DNA of 64,000 bases. Source: Sphingobium lactosutens DS20. GTDB taxonomy: Bacteria; Pseudomonadota; Alphaproteobacteria; Sphingomonadales; Sphingomonadaceae. Where the stretch lies: the NCBI RefSeq assembly GCF_000445105.1, contig NZ_ATDP01000098.1, positions 91,656-155,655 on the forward strand. Direction: 5' to 3'. The first letter of the stretch is position 1, and each line of letters starts with the position of its first letter. The position numbers and the translations under genes were made by a program. Below are positions 48,284 to 57,782 of the stretch, piece by piece. The notes under the pieces were generated by a model. That model saw only the letters and a list, made by a program, of their open reading frames with translations. It was not told the origin of the DNA and did no database searches.

Positions 48284-51262
48284 TCAGAAGCGATAACCCA
48301 CCCGGAACTGGATGCGCCGGGGCAGCGTGAGCAGGTTCGCCGCATTCGCGCCATTGGCGGGCAGCAGCGGATCGGTCACTTCGCCGGTGTCAGGATTGAT
48401 CGTGTTGTTGAAGAAGCCATCGAAATCGCGGAAATTCTTGTTGTTGAAAAGGTTGAGGACATCGACGGCGAAGCTGACCTGATCGTCCCGGCCAAACAGC
48501 GGGAAATTCTTGGCCAAAGTCACATTGACTTCGCAGAAGGCGAACAGGCCCTTGATGCAGTTCTTTTCCGGATAGCGGGCGGTGAAGTCGTTGAAGCCCG
48601 ACGACGCGCCGTTGGTGCCGTCCGTCACCTGATAGGCCTGGCCCGATCCCAGCGTGGTCAGCGTCGAGAACTGGAAGCCCAGCGGCAGATCGACGATGCC
48701 GGAGAAGACGATACGATGGCGCTCATCACCCGGCGAATTGCGCCAGCCATAGGCGTCGGGCGTCGGCGCATCCAGGCTGAAGAGATCGCCGCCATTCTTT
48801 TCCGCCTTGCCCAGCGTATAGGCGATATTGAGGCCCCAGCCCGATGCCTTGGTGTAATTTTTGTCGAGCGTGAAATAGAGCGCCTTGTAGCGGGTATCGA
48901 GCCCGTCATAGCCGATCAGCACGTTGGAATAGCCCGCCGCGCGCACCGCCGCCAGCAGATCGCCGTCGCAGCAGGTGCCAAAGCCGCCGTCATTGCGGGT
49001 CGCAAACAGGTTGGTATAGCCATTTTTACCCCGCTGGTAGGAGGCGGTCAGCGAGGCTTCGAAAATGCCGACCTTCTGCCGCACGCCCAGCGAAAACTGG
49101 TCATTGACCGGCGGCTTGGCATTATTCTTGACCGCGAAGAGTTCAGGCAGGCCGACTTCGGGGTTGCTGTTGATCAGCGCCAGCAGCCCGTCGCGGGTCA
49201 GGTAGGACGGGTCCCAGGCGACCGTCGGCTGGCCATCGCGCGGCAGGCCGTCGGCGGAGAAGCGGAACAGGCCGATGGGGTTGATGGTGCGCGAAAGTTC
49301 ATCGACCGTGTTGTTGAAATTATTGCGGTCATAATAACGGCCCGCACCGCCGAAGATGACGGTGCTGCGATCGCCCTTCACGTCCCAGGAAAAGCCGAAG
49401 CGCGGCGCGAAGGCGCCCTTGAACGGGCTGCGGTCATTGCCGTCGGTGATATAGTCTTCGGGGTTGAAATAGGATGTGGTGGGCAATGCGCGCAGCGCTG
49501 TCGCAGCGGCGGCTGGCGTCGTATAGCGGTTGTTGAACCCGTTGCTTTCATAATCCCAGCGAAGGCCAAGATTGAGCTGCAACCGGTCGGTAATGTCCCA
49601 GTCGTCCTGAATGTAGAGGCCAAGCTGGGTGTTGGACGACTGGATGAGACCCGAGCCAAGGCCCAGGCGCGCTTCGGCGGGGAAAGCGAAGTTGAGATTG
49701 TTGTTGGGCTCGCGGCGGAAATAATAGCGCGGCTGGATGAACGCCTGATTGTCGAAGCTGATATCGGTGAATTCGATACGCGCGCCGAACTTGATCGCGT
49801 GACCGGTAAAGCCGGTATAGGTGATGTCGTTGCGGAAATTATAGCTTTGCTGCACTTCGCGCCGGGTCGAATCCTTGCCCCCGAACAGGATCACGCCCTG
49901 ATAGTCATAGGCCGGCAGGTCAGGGTTGAGCGCCGTCGGATTGAATGTGTAGTTCAGATAGCTGGCGTTGAATTCGTTGAGGACCGTGTCGTCGTCATAG
50001 GTCCATTTGAACTGGTAGGTGTCGACGACGTTGATCTTGTTTTCGGCATAGGAATAGGCGGTGTTGCCGCCAAAGCCCTGGATATCGGTTTCCTCGCGCC
50101 GGCTGAACGACACGTCGAACGTCTGATAGTCGTCGGGGGTCAGCGTCAGCTTGCCGAAATAGAAATCGCTGCGGAACGGGCTGACGAAGGAGCCTTCGAA
50201 ATCGGTGATATCGCGGCCGGAAAAGCGTTCAAATTCCGCGATCGCATCGGCCGCGCCAGTGGAGCGGACGTTGAAAGCGCGATCCTGGTCGTTGCCTTCA
50301 TAGGCGGCGAAGAAGAACAGCTTGTCCTTGATGATCGGGCCGCCGAGCGACGCGCCATATTGCTTGCGTTCAAAGGCGGGCTTGGGATTGCCGTCGCGCT
50401 TGTCGATGAAGCTTTTTTCGGTCAGCGACTTATCGGTATATTGGCCAAAGATTTCGCCATGGAAATCATTGGTGCCGGACTTGGTGACGGCGGTGATGAC
50501 GGCCGCGCCCGCCTGTTCATATTCCGCCTTGTAATTCTGCGTGATGACGCGGAACTCCTGCACGGCGAGTTGGCCAAAGGGGTTGCCGCGGCTGTTCTGC
50601 TGGCCCGCTACGCCGCCTTCGCGCAGCTTGTTCTTGAGGCTGACGCCGTCGATGAACACATTGACCTGGCTGGCGGGCGATGCGCCCGACGAGAAGCTCT
50701 TGTCGGTTTCGGAGTCATTATAGCGCACGCCGGGCGCGAGCGCGGCGAAGCTCAGGAAATTGCGGTCCGTCTGCGGCAGGACGCGCAGCTGTTCCTGGCT
50801 GATATTGGTCGCGATCTCGCTGGTCTGCACTTCTCGCAGGCGGCTGCCCGTGACGACGATCTGCGCGCCGTCGCCATCAACCGAGGCCGTGGAGGTGCCT
50901 TGCGCCGTGTCGGTCGCGCTGGACAATTGCGCGTCCACCGTGGCGGCTGTGCCGACGCCCACGGCGATATCACGCTGGAACGACCCCTTGGCGGGGTCGG
51001 ATACTGAGATCCGGTATGTGCCCGCGCGCACACCGTTCAGGATATAGGTGCCGCCTTCATTGGTGGTGGTGGTCTGCGCGCGGCTGGTGCCGGCACTGGT
51101 CAGCGTGACCGTTGCACCCGGAACGGGCGCGCCAGCGCTGTCGGTCACGCGGCCACGGATCGAGGCGACCGTGGTCTGCGCCACGGCCGGTATGGCGACG
51201 GCCAGGCTGCTGAGCGACGTAGCGCCGACAAGCAGCAGGCGGATTGCGGACAACTTGCTCAT
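48284..51262 (-). CDS. TonB-dependent receptor with N-terminal carboxypeptidase-regulatory domain
   Basis: Protein of about 992 residues. A signal peptide ends A-V-A-Q. A CarboxypepD_reg-like beta domain follows (about 28-115), with S-I-R-G-R-V-T-D-S-A-G-A-P-V-P-G-A-T-V and G-T-Y-R-I-S-V. A short linker precedes the plug domain, with I-V-V-T-G-S-R-L-R and V-N-V-F-I-D-G-V-S. A 22-strand barrel ends in the aromatic R-V-G-Y-R-F. This is the Oar/SusC-like type that imports oligosaccharides or other large ligands. Of two close ATGs, 51,262 has the better spacing from AGGGGA. It follows the LacI gene in the same direction. Confidence 0.92.
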   Translation of the reverse strand: MSKLSAIRLLLVGATSLSSLAVAIPAVAQTTVASIRGRVTDSAGAPVPGATVTLTSAGTSRAQTTTTNEGGTYILNGVRAGTYRISVSDPAKGSFQRDIAVGVGTAATVDAQLSSATDTAQGTSTASVDGDGAQIVVTGSRLREVQTSEIATNISQEQLRVLPQTDRNFLSFAALAPGVRYNDSETDKSFSSGASPASQVNVFIDGVSLKNKLREGGVAGQQNSRGNPFGQLAVQEFRVITQNYKAEYEQAGAAVITAVTKSGTNDFHGEIFGQYTDKSLTEKSFIDKRDGNPKPAFERKQYGASLGGPIIKDKLFFFAAYEGNDQDRAFNVRSTGAADAIAEFERFSGRDITDFEGSFVSPFRSDFYFGKLTLTPDDYQTFDVSFSRREETDIQGFGGNTAYSYAENKINVVDTYQFKWTYDDDTVLNEFNASYLNYTFNPTALNPDLPAYDYQGVILFGGKDSTRREVQQSYNFRNDITYTGFTGHAIKFGARIEFTDISFDNQAFIQPRYYFRREPNNNLNFAFPAEARLGLGSGLIQSSNTQLGLYIQDDWDITDRLQLNLGLRWDYESNGFNNRYTTPAAAATALRALPTTSYFNPEDYITDGNDRSPFKGAFAPRFGFSWDVKGDRSTVIFGGAGRYYDRNNFNNTVDELSRTINPIGLFRFSADGLPRDGQPTVAWDPSYLTRDGLLALINSNPEVGLPELFAVKNNAKPPVNDQFSLGVRQKVGIFEASLTASYQRGKNGYTNLFATRNDGGFGTCCDGDLLAAVRAAGYSNVLIGYDGLDTRYKALYFTLDKNYTKASGWGLNIAYTLGKAEKNGGDLFSLDAPTPDAYGWRNSPGDERHRIVFSGIVDLPLGFQFSTLTTLGSGQAYQVTDGTNGASSGFNDFTARYPEKNCIKGLFAFCEVNVTLAKNFPLFGRDDQVSFAVDVLNLFNNKNFRDFDGFFNNTINPDTGEVTDPLLPANGANAANLLTLPRRIQFRVGYRF

Positions 51263-51310
51263 GTGCATCTTCCCCTTGTTTTAACCCTGTTTCCCTCGAC
51301 GGGATTTTTG

Positions 51311-52321
51311 TTACGCAGCTGAAAGCTGACTACTGTTGCGGATAATGAGGCCGGGTTGCCTTAGTTCCATCTGCGGAACGGCTTCACCGTCGATTAGTGC
51401 GACGAGGCGGTTGATGCCGCGCGCTCCCATGTCGGCGATATCGACGGCCATGGTGGTAAGACCCGGACTGACGAGCCGGGCGAGCGGGATATTGTCGAAG
51501 CCCGCGACCGCCACCTGCGTCGGAACATCGACCCCCATGTCGCGCAGCGCGACCATGACGCCGATCGCCGTCATGTCGTTGGCGGCAAAGATGGCGTCGA
51601 CGTCAATCTGCTCGGCCTGGAGGCGATCGACGGCGCGGCGGCCTGATTCCTCGTCGAAATTGCCGGGGAGGATGACGGGTTTCAGGCCCGCCGCTTCCAT
51701 CGCCCGAGCATAGCCCCGCGCGCGATCGGCCGCTTCGACATTGCCCGCCGGCCCTTCGACATGGACGATGGCGCGACGGCCGCAATCAATGAGGTGCCGC
51801 ACCATCGCGCCCGCGCCCGCCACATTGTCGACCCGCAATTCGGGTCGTCCCTGGCCATTGTCCTGACAATTGAGCAGCACGGCGGGGATGCTGGGCGGCA
51901 GCTGCGCGAACAGAGCATCCAGGTTCATGTGCGGGGCCATGACGATCAGGCCATCGACCCGCCCGCGCATGTTGCGCAGCGCATCTATCCCGTGGCCGAT
52001 ATCGAGATGCATATTGGACAATAGGAGATGGCGCTGGTGCAAAGCGGCTTCCCGCTCCATGCCGCGCAGCATTTCGGAGAAATATTCGCCATGAAGGTCC
52101 GGCAGGACGATGCCGATTGCCCCGGTACGCGCCATGCTGAGATTGCGCGCGCCGGCATGAGGCACATAGTTGAGCTTGCGCGCGGCCTGCTCCACCCGTT
52201 CCTTGAGTTCGGGACGGACGTTGGGCAGACGATTGAACACGCGCGACACGGAGGCAACCGACACATCGGCTTCGCGCGCGACGTCGCGAATAGTCGCCTG
52301 CCCGATCTCCTTTCCCGTCAT
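51311..52321 (-). CDS. LacI-family transcriptional regulator
   Basis: Protein of 336 residues. The N-terminal LacI HTH reads T-I-R-D-V-A-R-E-A-D-V-S-V-A-S-V-S-R-V-F-N, with the hinge helix at A-A-R-K-L-N-Y-V-P-H-A-G-A-R-N-L. A periplasmic-binding-protein-like effector domain follows, with G-I-V-L-P-D-L-H-G-E-Y-F-S, A-I-F-A-A-N-D-M-T-A-I-G and V-A-V-A-G-F-D-N-I-P. It should repress the glucan genes until a sugar ligand binds. The start at 52,321 is chosen from family alignment; GAGG abuts it, and an ATG twelve codons upstream is possible. A perfect 18-base operator lies 52-69 bases upstream. Confidence 0.93.
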   Translation of the reverse strand: MTGKEIGQATIRDVAREADVSVASVSRVFNRLPNVRPELKERVEQAARKLNYVPHAGARNLSMARTGAIGIVLPDLHGEYFSEMLRGMEREAALHQRHLLLSNMHLDIGHGIDALRNMRGRVDGLIVMAPHMNLDALFAQLPPSIPAVLLNCQDNGQGRPELRVDNVAGAGAMVRHLIDCGRRAIVHVEGPAGNVEAADRARGYARAMEAAGLKPVILPGNFDEESGRRAVDRLQAEQIDVDAIFAANDMTAIGVMVALRDMGVDVPTQVAVAGFDNIPLARLVSPGLTTMAVDIADMGARGINRLVALIDGEAVPQMELRQPGLIIRNSSQLSAA

Positions 52322-52372
52322 CCTCAATCCACCCAACGAAGATTTTATCGGCCCCATGACTTGCCGGGCCGT

Positions 52373-52390
52373 CTTGTAACCGGTTACAAG
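52373..52390. promoter_or_regulatory. LacI-type operator between divergent glucan genes
   Basis: Perfect palindrome CTTGTAACCGGTTACAAG with a central CG, the classic symmetry of LacI-family operators. It lies in the 148-base gap between the LacI gene (minus strand) and the GH3 gene (plus strand). It is positioned to control both transcription units. Confidence 0.82.
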
Positions 52391-52469
52391 AAACCATAAG
52401 CCACTGCAAGTGGGCGCGCGAAAGGTGCACAAAGGCATCGCACGAGCGCCCGATCTTTAGGAGAATGAC

Positions 52470-54767
52470 ATGCGGCCACCCTCTTCCATATCCCGACGCG
52501 CATGGCTGATGGGGGCCGGCGCGGTGGCGGCATGGGCAGCCTCGCCCGCACGCGCGCTGATGGCGCAGATGGATCAGGGTGCGGCGCCATCGACCGATCT
52601 TGACGCGCTGATCGCGCGGATGACGGTGGAGGAAAAGGCCGGCCAGGTCACGCTGATGGCCGCCGCCTGGGCAGGCGGCGCGGCCAACGCGCTCAATCCC
52701 ACATCGCCATCGCGCGCCAGCTTTCGCCAGCAGATGGACGATGTGCGGCGCGGCCATGTCGGCGGCGTGTTCAACGGCAATGGCGCGCAAATGGCGCGGC
52801 AGATGCAGGCGATGGCGGTGGAAAAAAGCCGCCTTAAAATTCCGCTGATCTTCGCTGCCGACGTGATCCATGGCTTTCGCACCGTATTTCCCATGCCGCT
52901 CGCCGAAGCGGGCAGCTTTGACCCCGAACTGGCTGAGCGCACCGCGCGGATCGCGGCCATCGAAGCGACGGCGGCAGGCATCGATTGGAATTTCGCGCCG
53001 ATGGTCGATGTCGCGCGCGACCAGCGCTGGGGCCGCGGGATCGAGGGCGCGGGGGAGGATGTGCTGCTGAGCCGCATCATGGCCGATGCGCGCGTTCGCG
53101 GGTTCCAAGGACGCGCTGGCCTGGCCGCGCCCGACGCCATGGCCGCCTGCGCCAAGCATTTCGCCGCCTATGGCGCAGCCGAGGGGGGCCTGGACTATAA
53201 CAGCGTCGACGTGTCGGAACGGACGCTGCGCGAGGTCTATTTCCCGCCTTTCCAGGCGGCGCTGGATGCGCAGGCAGCGACGATCATGGCGTCATTCAAC
53301 GAATTGTCTGGCGTGCCGGCCACCGCCAATCACTGGCTGCTAAGCGACGTGCTGCGCGACGAATGGCATTTCGACGGGCTGGTCGTGTCCGATTATACCG
53401 GCGACATGGAACTCATCGCCCATGGCTTTGCCGCCGATGCGCGGGAGGCGACCAGGCTAGCGTTCCTCGCCGGGGTCGACATGTCGATGCAGTCGGGTTT
53501 CTACAGGGAGCATCTGCCCGATCTGGTCAAGTCGGGCGAAGTGCCGATGGCGCGGCTGGACCAGGCTGTGCGGCGCGTGCTGGCGCTCAAGGCAAAGCTG
53601 GGCCTGTTCGACGATCCGTTCCGGCGCATCGACCCCAGCCGGGAAAAGACGCTGGTGCGCACGCCCGCCCATCTGGACGTTGCGCGCGATGCCGCGCGCC
53701 GGTCGATCGTGCTGCTCAAGAATGAGGATGATCTGCTGCCCCTGCCCCGCGCGGGCAAGACAATCGCGCTGATCGGGCCGTTCGTGCAGGGGCAGCGCGA
53801 TCTGGTCGGGCCGTGGAATGTCTATGGCACCGACGCGGACGCAATCGACCTGCTGACCGGCATGCGCGCGGTCGCCACCGACCCGTCTGCAATCGTCGCG
53901 GTCGACGGATCGGGCGTGGACAAGCCGATCAAGGGCGGCATCGAGGCGGCGGTTGCCGCGGCGCAGGCCGCCGACATCGTCGTGCTGGCGGTAGGCGAAA
54001 GCCAGACCATGTCGGGGGAGGCGCAGTCGCGCACCGATATCGTGATCCCCGCTCCGCAAATGGCCCTGGCGGAGGCCGTCGCCGCCACCGGCAAGCCGAT
54101 GGTCGTGCTGTTGCGTCATGGCCGCGCGCTGGCGCTGCACGGCGCGGTCAAGGATGCGCAAGCGATCCTGGCGACCTGGTTTCTGGGGTCCATGTCGGGC
54201 ATGGCGACCGCCGACATCCTGTTCGGTCTGGCTAGTCCGTCAGCACGCCTGCCATGCAGCTTTCCCTATGAAAGCGGGCAGGAGCCGCTTTATTATGCGC
54301 ACAAGAATACCGGCCGCCCCAACCCGCCCGGCCCGCGTGTCGCCTACAAGGCCCATTATCGCGAGGCGCCCAATGCCGCGCTCTATCCCTTCGGCCACGG
54401 CCTGACCTATGGCGAGATCGTCTACAGCGCGATCGACATGGGGACGGGCCGGTTGAGCGCGGGCGGCGAATTGACCGTCACCGCCACGCTGCGCAACAGC
54501 GGACGGCGTGAAGCGACCGAGGTGGCGCAGCTCTATGTGCAGGACATCACTGCCAGCATCACCCGGCCAGTGCGCGAATTGAAGGCATTTCAGCGCGTGA
54601 CGATCAAACCCGGCGAATCGCGGGAGGTGCGTTTTACGATCAGGCGCGAGGAGCTGCTGTTCCTGGGGCAGGACATGCAACCGACGGTGGAGCCGGGCAA
54701 ATTTCGCCTGTGGATCGCGCCGTCCGCTCAGGCAGAGGGTGTGTCGGACATATTCACGCTCGCCTGA
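52470..54767 (+). CDS. GH3 family beta-glucosidase, exported
   Basis: Protein of 765 residues. A Tat-like signal (S-R-R-A-W-L-M-G-A-G-A-V-A-A-W, cleavage near A-R-A) precedes the GH3 three-domain layout. A TIM barrel has I-F-A-A-D-V-I-H-G and the nucleophile aspartate in V-V-S-D-Y-T-G-D. An alpha/beta sandwich has G-E-S-Q-T-M-S-G-E-A. A C-terminal fibronectin-III-like domain has G-R-R-E-A-T-E-V-A-Q-L-Y-V. It would release glucose from beta-linked oligosaccharides, probably those cut by the GH144-like enzyme. It is divergent from the LacI gene across the operator. Its last 40 bases overlap the convergent MFS gene. Confidence 0.93.
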   Translation: MRPPSSISRRAWLMGAGAVAAWAASPARALMAQMDQGAAPSTDLDALIARMTVEEKAGQVTLMAAAWAGGAANALNPTSPSRASFRQQMDDVRRGHVGGVFNGNGAQMARQMQAMAVEKSRLKIPLIFAADVIHGFRTVFPMPLAEAGSFDPELAERTARIAAIEATAAGIDWNFAPMVDVARDQRWGRGIEGAGEDVLLSRIMADARVRGFQGRAGLAAPDAMAACAKHFAAYGAAEGGLDYNSVDVSERTLREVYFPPFQAALDAQAATIMASFNELSGVPATANHWLLSDVLRDEWHFDGLVVSDYTGDMELIAHGFAADAREATRLAFLAGVDMSMQSGFYREHLPDLVKSGEVPMARLDQAVRRVLALKAKLGLFDDPFRRIDPSREKTLVRTPAHLDVARDAARRSIVLLKNEDDLLPLPRAGKTIALIGPFVQGQRDLVGPWNVYGTDADAIDLLTGMRAVATDPSAIVAVDGSGVDKPIKGGIEAAVAAAQAADIVVLAVGESQTMSGEAQSRTDIVIPAPQMALAEAVAATGKPMVVLLRHGRALALHGAVKDAQAILATWFLGSMSGMATADILFGLASPSARLPCSFPYESGQEPLYYAHKNTGRPNPPGPRVAYKAHYREAPNAALYPFGHGLTYGEIVYSAIDMGTGRLSAGGELTVTATLRNSGRREATEVAQLYVQDITASITRPVRELKAFQRVTIKPGESREVRFTIRREELLFLGQDMQPTVEPGKFRLWIAPSAQAEGVSDIFTLA

Positions 54768-56041
54768 TCGACCGGGCCGCGCAGCGGCGCCAGCATCATG
54801 ATCGCGCCCCCCGCCGCGATCATGACCGCTGGTCCCGCGATCATGACCCAGGCGATGACATCCCTGCCCGCCGCATCGGGCACGCCGCCGGCATAGCCGC
54901 CCATCGCATAGGCCAGACCCAGCAACAGGGCGGCAAGGCCAAGGCCGATTTTCTGCACCAGCATGAACAGGCTGAAGGCGGTCGCCTCCACCCTGACGCC
55001 CGTGTGCGCGACGCCATGATCGACCGCCATGGGCAGCATGGCCCAGGCCGCCAAGTGAAAGCCGCTGAGCGCGACCTGCACCAGCGCCAGCATGGTGATG
55101 GAGACGGGCACGTCGGGCGCTCCCGGCCAGAGCGGCAGCGCAGCCAGCGCGACCAGCGCGAGGCAGGCTGCGGCCAGCCAGCTGGCCTGCGCGCTCCACC
55201 GCAGGGCGATCAGCGTCCAGAGCGGCACGGCGAGCGTGCCAATGACTGCCATCACCGCCAGCGCCCGCTTGCCCGCGACAGCGTCGAGCAGGACATGGGC
55301 AAAATAATACAGCACCGAATGACCGATGATCGCGGCCGCCATCGTGGCGCAGAAGGTGGCAGCGCACAGCATCAGGAAGGCACGGTTATGCGCGATGGCG
55401 GCCAGATCCCGCAGCAGCGAATGCCCTGCCGATATTGAGGGGGTTGGCGGGATGGTTTCGGGAATACGCCAGACGACAAGCCACAGGATCATGGTAGCGA
55501 CACCGGCAAGCAGCATCGCCACAGCCGTATAATCACTCCCGCCAGCTGGCATCGCCCAGGCTATTGTAACCGCGCCCAGCGCGCCGAAGGTCATACGCGA
55601 TCCCGACATCAAGGTGCGGTCGCGCGCATGGACGCTGACGCGCGTCGACCAGGCCGCATAGGGCAGGTTCACCAGCGCATAGAGGATGCGGAAGGCGACA
55701 TGGGTCGCCATCACCGACGGCAACAGCCATAACGCGCCACCTGCCGGTCGCTGGAACAGCAGCGCGAAGGACAAGGCAAGTGGGGCGGCCCACCAGGCAA
55801 TGATCCGGCGATATCGCAGACGCCAACGATCCGCGGTGATGCCGATGGCCAAGTCCGTCAATCCGTCGGCAATGGCGCCGACCATCATCACCAACCCCGC
55901 CGCTTCGGGCGTCAGGCCAAGGGCATCTGTGTAGAAGAACAGCAGATAGAGCGTGATCGTCTGCCAGAAGAGATTGAAGGCATAGTCGCCCGCGCCAAAC
56001 CCGATGGCGCGCGCAGGATGCGGGCCGGACGGGTCCCTCAT
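54728..56041 (-). CDS. MFS sugar transporter (GPH/MelB type)
   Basis: Protein of 437 residues with about twelve transmembrane helices. The glycoside-pentoside-hexuronide pattern is visible: G-F-G-A-G-D-Y-A-F-N-L-F-W-Q-T at helix 1, and M-V-G-A-I-A-D-G-L-T-D-L-A-I-G after helix 2. R-Y-R-R-I-I-A-W-W-A-A-P and Y-A-A-W-S-T-R-V-S then form the cytoplasmic loops. GPH carriers import di- or oligosaccharides with H+ or Na+. Convergence with the GH3 gene (40-base overlap) suggests it brings in glucan fragments, although it is also 9 bases downstream of the TIGR02186 gene and may be co-transcribed with it. Confidence 0.87.
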   Translation of the reverse strand: MRDPSGPHPARAIGFGAGDYAFNLFWQTITLYLLFFYTDALGLTPEAAGLVMMVGAIADGLTDLAIGITADRWRLRYRRIIAWWAAPLALSFALLFQRPAGGALWLLPSVMATHVAFRILYALVNLPYAAWSTRVSVHARDRTLMSGSRMTFGALGAVTIAWAMPAGGSDYTAVAMLLAGVATMILWLVVWRIPETIPPTPSISAGHSLLRDLAAIAHNRAFLMLCAATFCATMAAAIIGHSVLYYFAHVLLDAVAGKRALAVMAVIGTLAVPLWTLIALRWSAQASWLAAACLALVALAALPLWPGAPDVPVSITMLALVQVALSGFHLAAWAMLPMAVDHGVAHTGVRVEATAFSLFMLVQKIGLGLAALLLGLAYAMGGYAGGVPDAAGRDVIAWVMIAGPAVMIAAGGAIMMLAPLRGPVDQASVNMSDTPSA

Positions 56042-56050
56042 CCCGCGAAA

Positions 56051-56809
56051 TCAGATGCGCCGGGCGATAGCGCCGGCCGCCCAGCCCATCGCCACGGCGA
56101 TCGCGATCGCGGTCAGGCCATAGAGGAACGGCCAGTCTTCGGCGGCGACCGCCATAAACTGTTCGAACCCGGATTTGCGCACGGTGATGTCGCGCACCGC
56201 GGCGGCGACGACGCGGCCATCCTGCACGAGAAATGTCTCGGCCGTATAGTCGCCGACGATGACGCGGGCGGAGAGCGGCAGGCGCGCGCGATAGAGAACG
56301 CCATCCGTGATTTCCACCGTGCCCTGCCGCTCGACGAACAGCCCCGCCCGGTCGCGCAGATCGACCAGGCCGGCCTGAAAACGGTTCAGTTCCGCGCTGT
56401 CGTTGAGCGAGGACGGCGACAATTGCAGCTTGTCCACGCCCAGTTCGTAAATGGCGGCGGTGCGTTCATCGACGATTTGGCTGATCGGGCGTGAGGAGGC
56501 CATGGCGTAGAAGCTGGGCGCGGATTCAAAGCGCGCGCTGTCGGCATTCACCCAGATGCCCGCGACCTTCTGCTTCTCGCGCATCTGGATCGACTGTTCG
56601 GGGCCTTTGAGCACCACGACGATGTCCGCCGGCTTGTCGGGGCGCACGCCGCCGGGATAGACGATCGCGCCGAACAACAACAGGTCAGCGCCGGTGAAGC
56701 TGTAGAGAATCTTGACTTCGCGCTGCGACACGTCGGGCACCAGTTGCGGTTCGTCCGCGCCGGTCAGCAGCAGCAGGGCCGCGATCAGGGCGCTGGCGCG
56801 ACGCAGCAT
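56051..56809 (-). CDS. TIGR02186 family membrane-anchored protein
   Basis: Protein of 252 residues with an N-terminal signal (L-I-A-A-L-L-L-L-T-G-A-D-E). The extracytoplasmic beta-rich domain has Q-L-V-P-D-V-S-Q-R-E-V-K-I-L-Y-S-F-T-G-A-D-L-L-L-F-G, with V-V-L-K-G-P-E and I-W-V-N following. A C-terminal helix (F-L-Y-G-L-T-A-I-A-I-A-V-A-M-G-W) anchors it. TIGR02186 proteins are typically encoded next to TauE/SafE permeases, as here, where the start overlaps the permease stop by one base. A role in the permease complex is likely; biochemistry is unknown. Confidence 0.87.
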   Translation of the reverse strand: MLRRASALIAALLLLTGADEPQLVPDVSQREVKILYSFTGADLLLFGAIVYPGGVRPDKPADIVVVLKGPEQSIQMREKQKVAGIWVNADSARFESAPSFYAMASSRPISQIVDERTAAIYELGVDKLQLSPSSLNDSAELNRFQAGLVDLRDRAGLFVERQGTVEITDGVLYRARLPLSARVIVGDYTAETFLVQDGRVVAAAVRDITVRKSGFEQFMAVAAEDWPFLYGLTAIAIAVAMGWAAGAIARRI

Positions 56810-57723
56810 CAGCGCACCTCGATCGTGAAGATTTCGTCCGGCCGCCAGCCCAGCCCCAGTGCCATGCGCGCGGCCACCAGCAACACGATGGCGGCCAGAA
56901 GGACGCGCAGATATTCGGGCCGCAGCTTCATCGACAGGCGCGTGCCGATCTGCGCGCCGGTCACGCTGCCGATCAGCAGCAGCATGGCCAGCACCAGGTC
57001 CACCGCCTTGGTGGTCATGGCGTGCATCATCGTCGTCGCCATGGTGACGAACAGGATCTGGAACAACGATGTGCCGACGACCGACTGCGTCGTCATGCCC
57101 AGAAGATAGAGCATCGCGGGCACCAGGATGAAGCCGCCGCCCACCCCGAGCAGCATGGTCAATATGCCAGTTGCCATGCCCAGCAGGAAGGGCGCGAGCG
57201 GCGAGATATAGAGGCCCGAGCGATAGAAGCGCCAGCGCATGGGCAGGGCCGCGACCAGCGGATGATGCCGCCGCTTGCTCGCCTGCGGCTTGCGGCCGGT
57301 CTTGAGCGCTATCAACGCCTGGATCGATTCCTTGGCCATCAGGCCGCCGATCCCGCCCAGCATCAGCACATAGAGAATGCCGATGACGGTATCGATCTGG
57401 CCCAGGCTTTGGAGCAGGCGGAAGATGAACACGCCCATTCCCGCGCCGACGATACCGCCCGCGATCAGCACCCCGCCCATGCGAAAGTCGACCGTGCCGC
57501 GCGACATATGGGTAACGACGCCCGAAACGCTGGCCCCCGTGACCTGCGAAGCCGCTGACGCCGCCGCGACCGTGGGCGGAATGCCGTAGAAAATCAGGAG
57601 AGGCGTGGTCAGGAACCCGCCACCCACGCCGAACATGCCGGACAGCAGGCCGACCAGCCCACCAAGGCCGATGATGACCAGCGCGTTCACGGACAGATTG
57701 GCGATGGGCAGGTAAAGATCCAT
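56809..57723 (-). CDS. TauE/SafE (TSUP) family permease
   Basis: Protein of 304 residues with about eight helices in two repeats. Each half has the family motif: G-L-V-G-L-L-S-G-M-F-G-V-G-G-G-F near residue 25 and M-L-L-G-V-G-G-G-F-I-L-V-P-A-M near 190. Members export sulfite, sulfoacetate or other organosulfur anions across the inner membrane; the substrate here is not known. A cytoplasmic loop rich in Lys/Arg sits between the halves. It is first in a unit with TIGR02186 and perhaps the MFS gene. Confidence 0.9.
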   Translation of the reverse strand: MDLYLPIANLSVNALVIIGLGGLVGLLSGMFGVGGGFLTTPLLIFYGIPPTVAAASAASQVTGASVSGVVTHMSRGTVDFRMGGVLIAGGIVGAGMGVFIFRLLQSLGQIDTVIGILYVLMLGGIGGLMAKESIQALIALKTGRKPQASKRRHHPLVAALPMRWRFYRSGLYISPLAPFLLGMATGILTMLLGVGGGFILVPAMLYLLGMTTQSVVGTSLFQILFVTMATTMMHAMTTKAVDLVLAMLLLIGSVTGAQIGTRLSMKLRPEYLRVLLAAIVLLVAARMALGLGWRPDEIFTIEVR

Positions 57724-57782
57724 GACGGATCAGGGCCTAATCGCAAAGCCATCCGATAGAAAGGAGAGTCGCGCCGCCCCGA

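Noticed and set aside
48275..51007. 910-codon open frame antisense to the TonB receptor
   Set aside because: Opposite-strand shadow of a receptor with clear plug and barrel sequence; Val/Glu/Ile-Ala composition without any domain.
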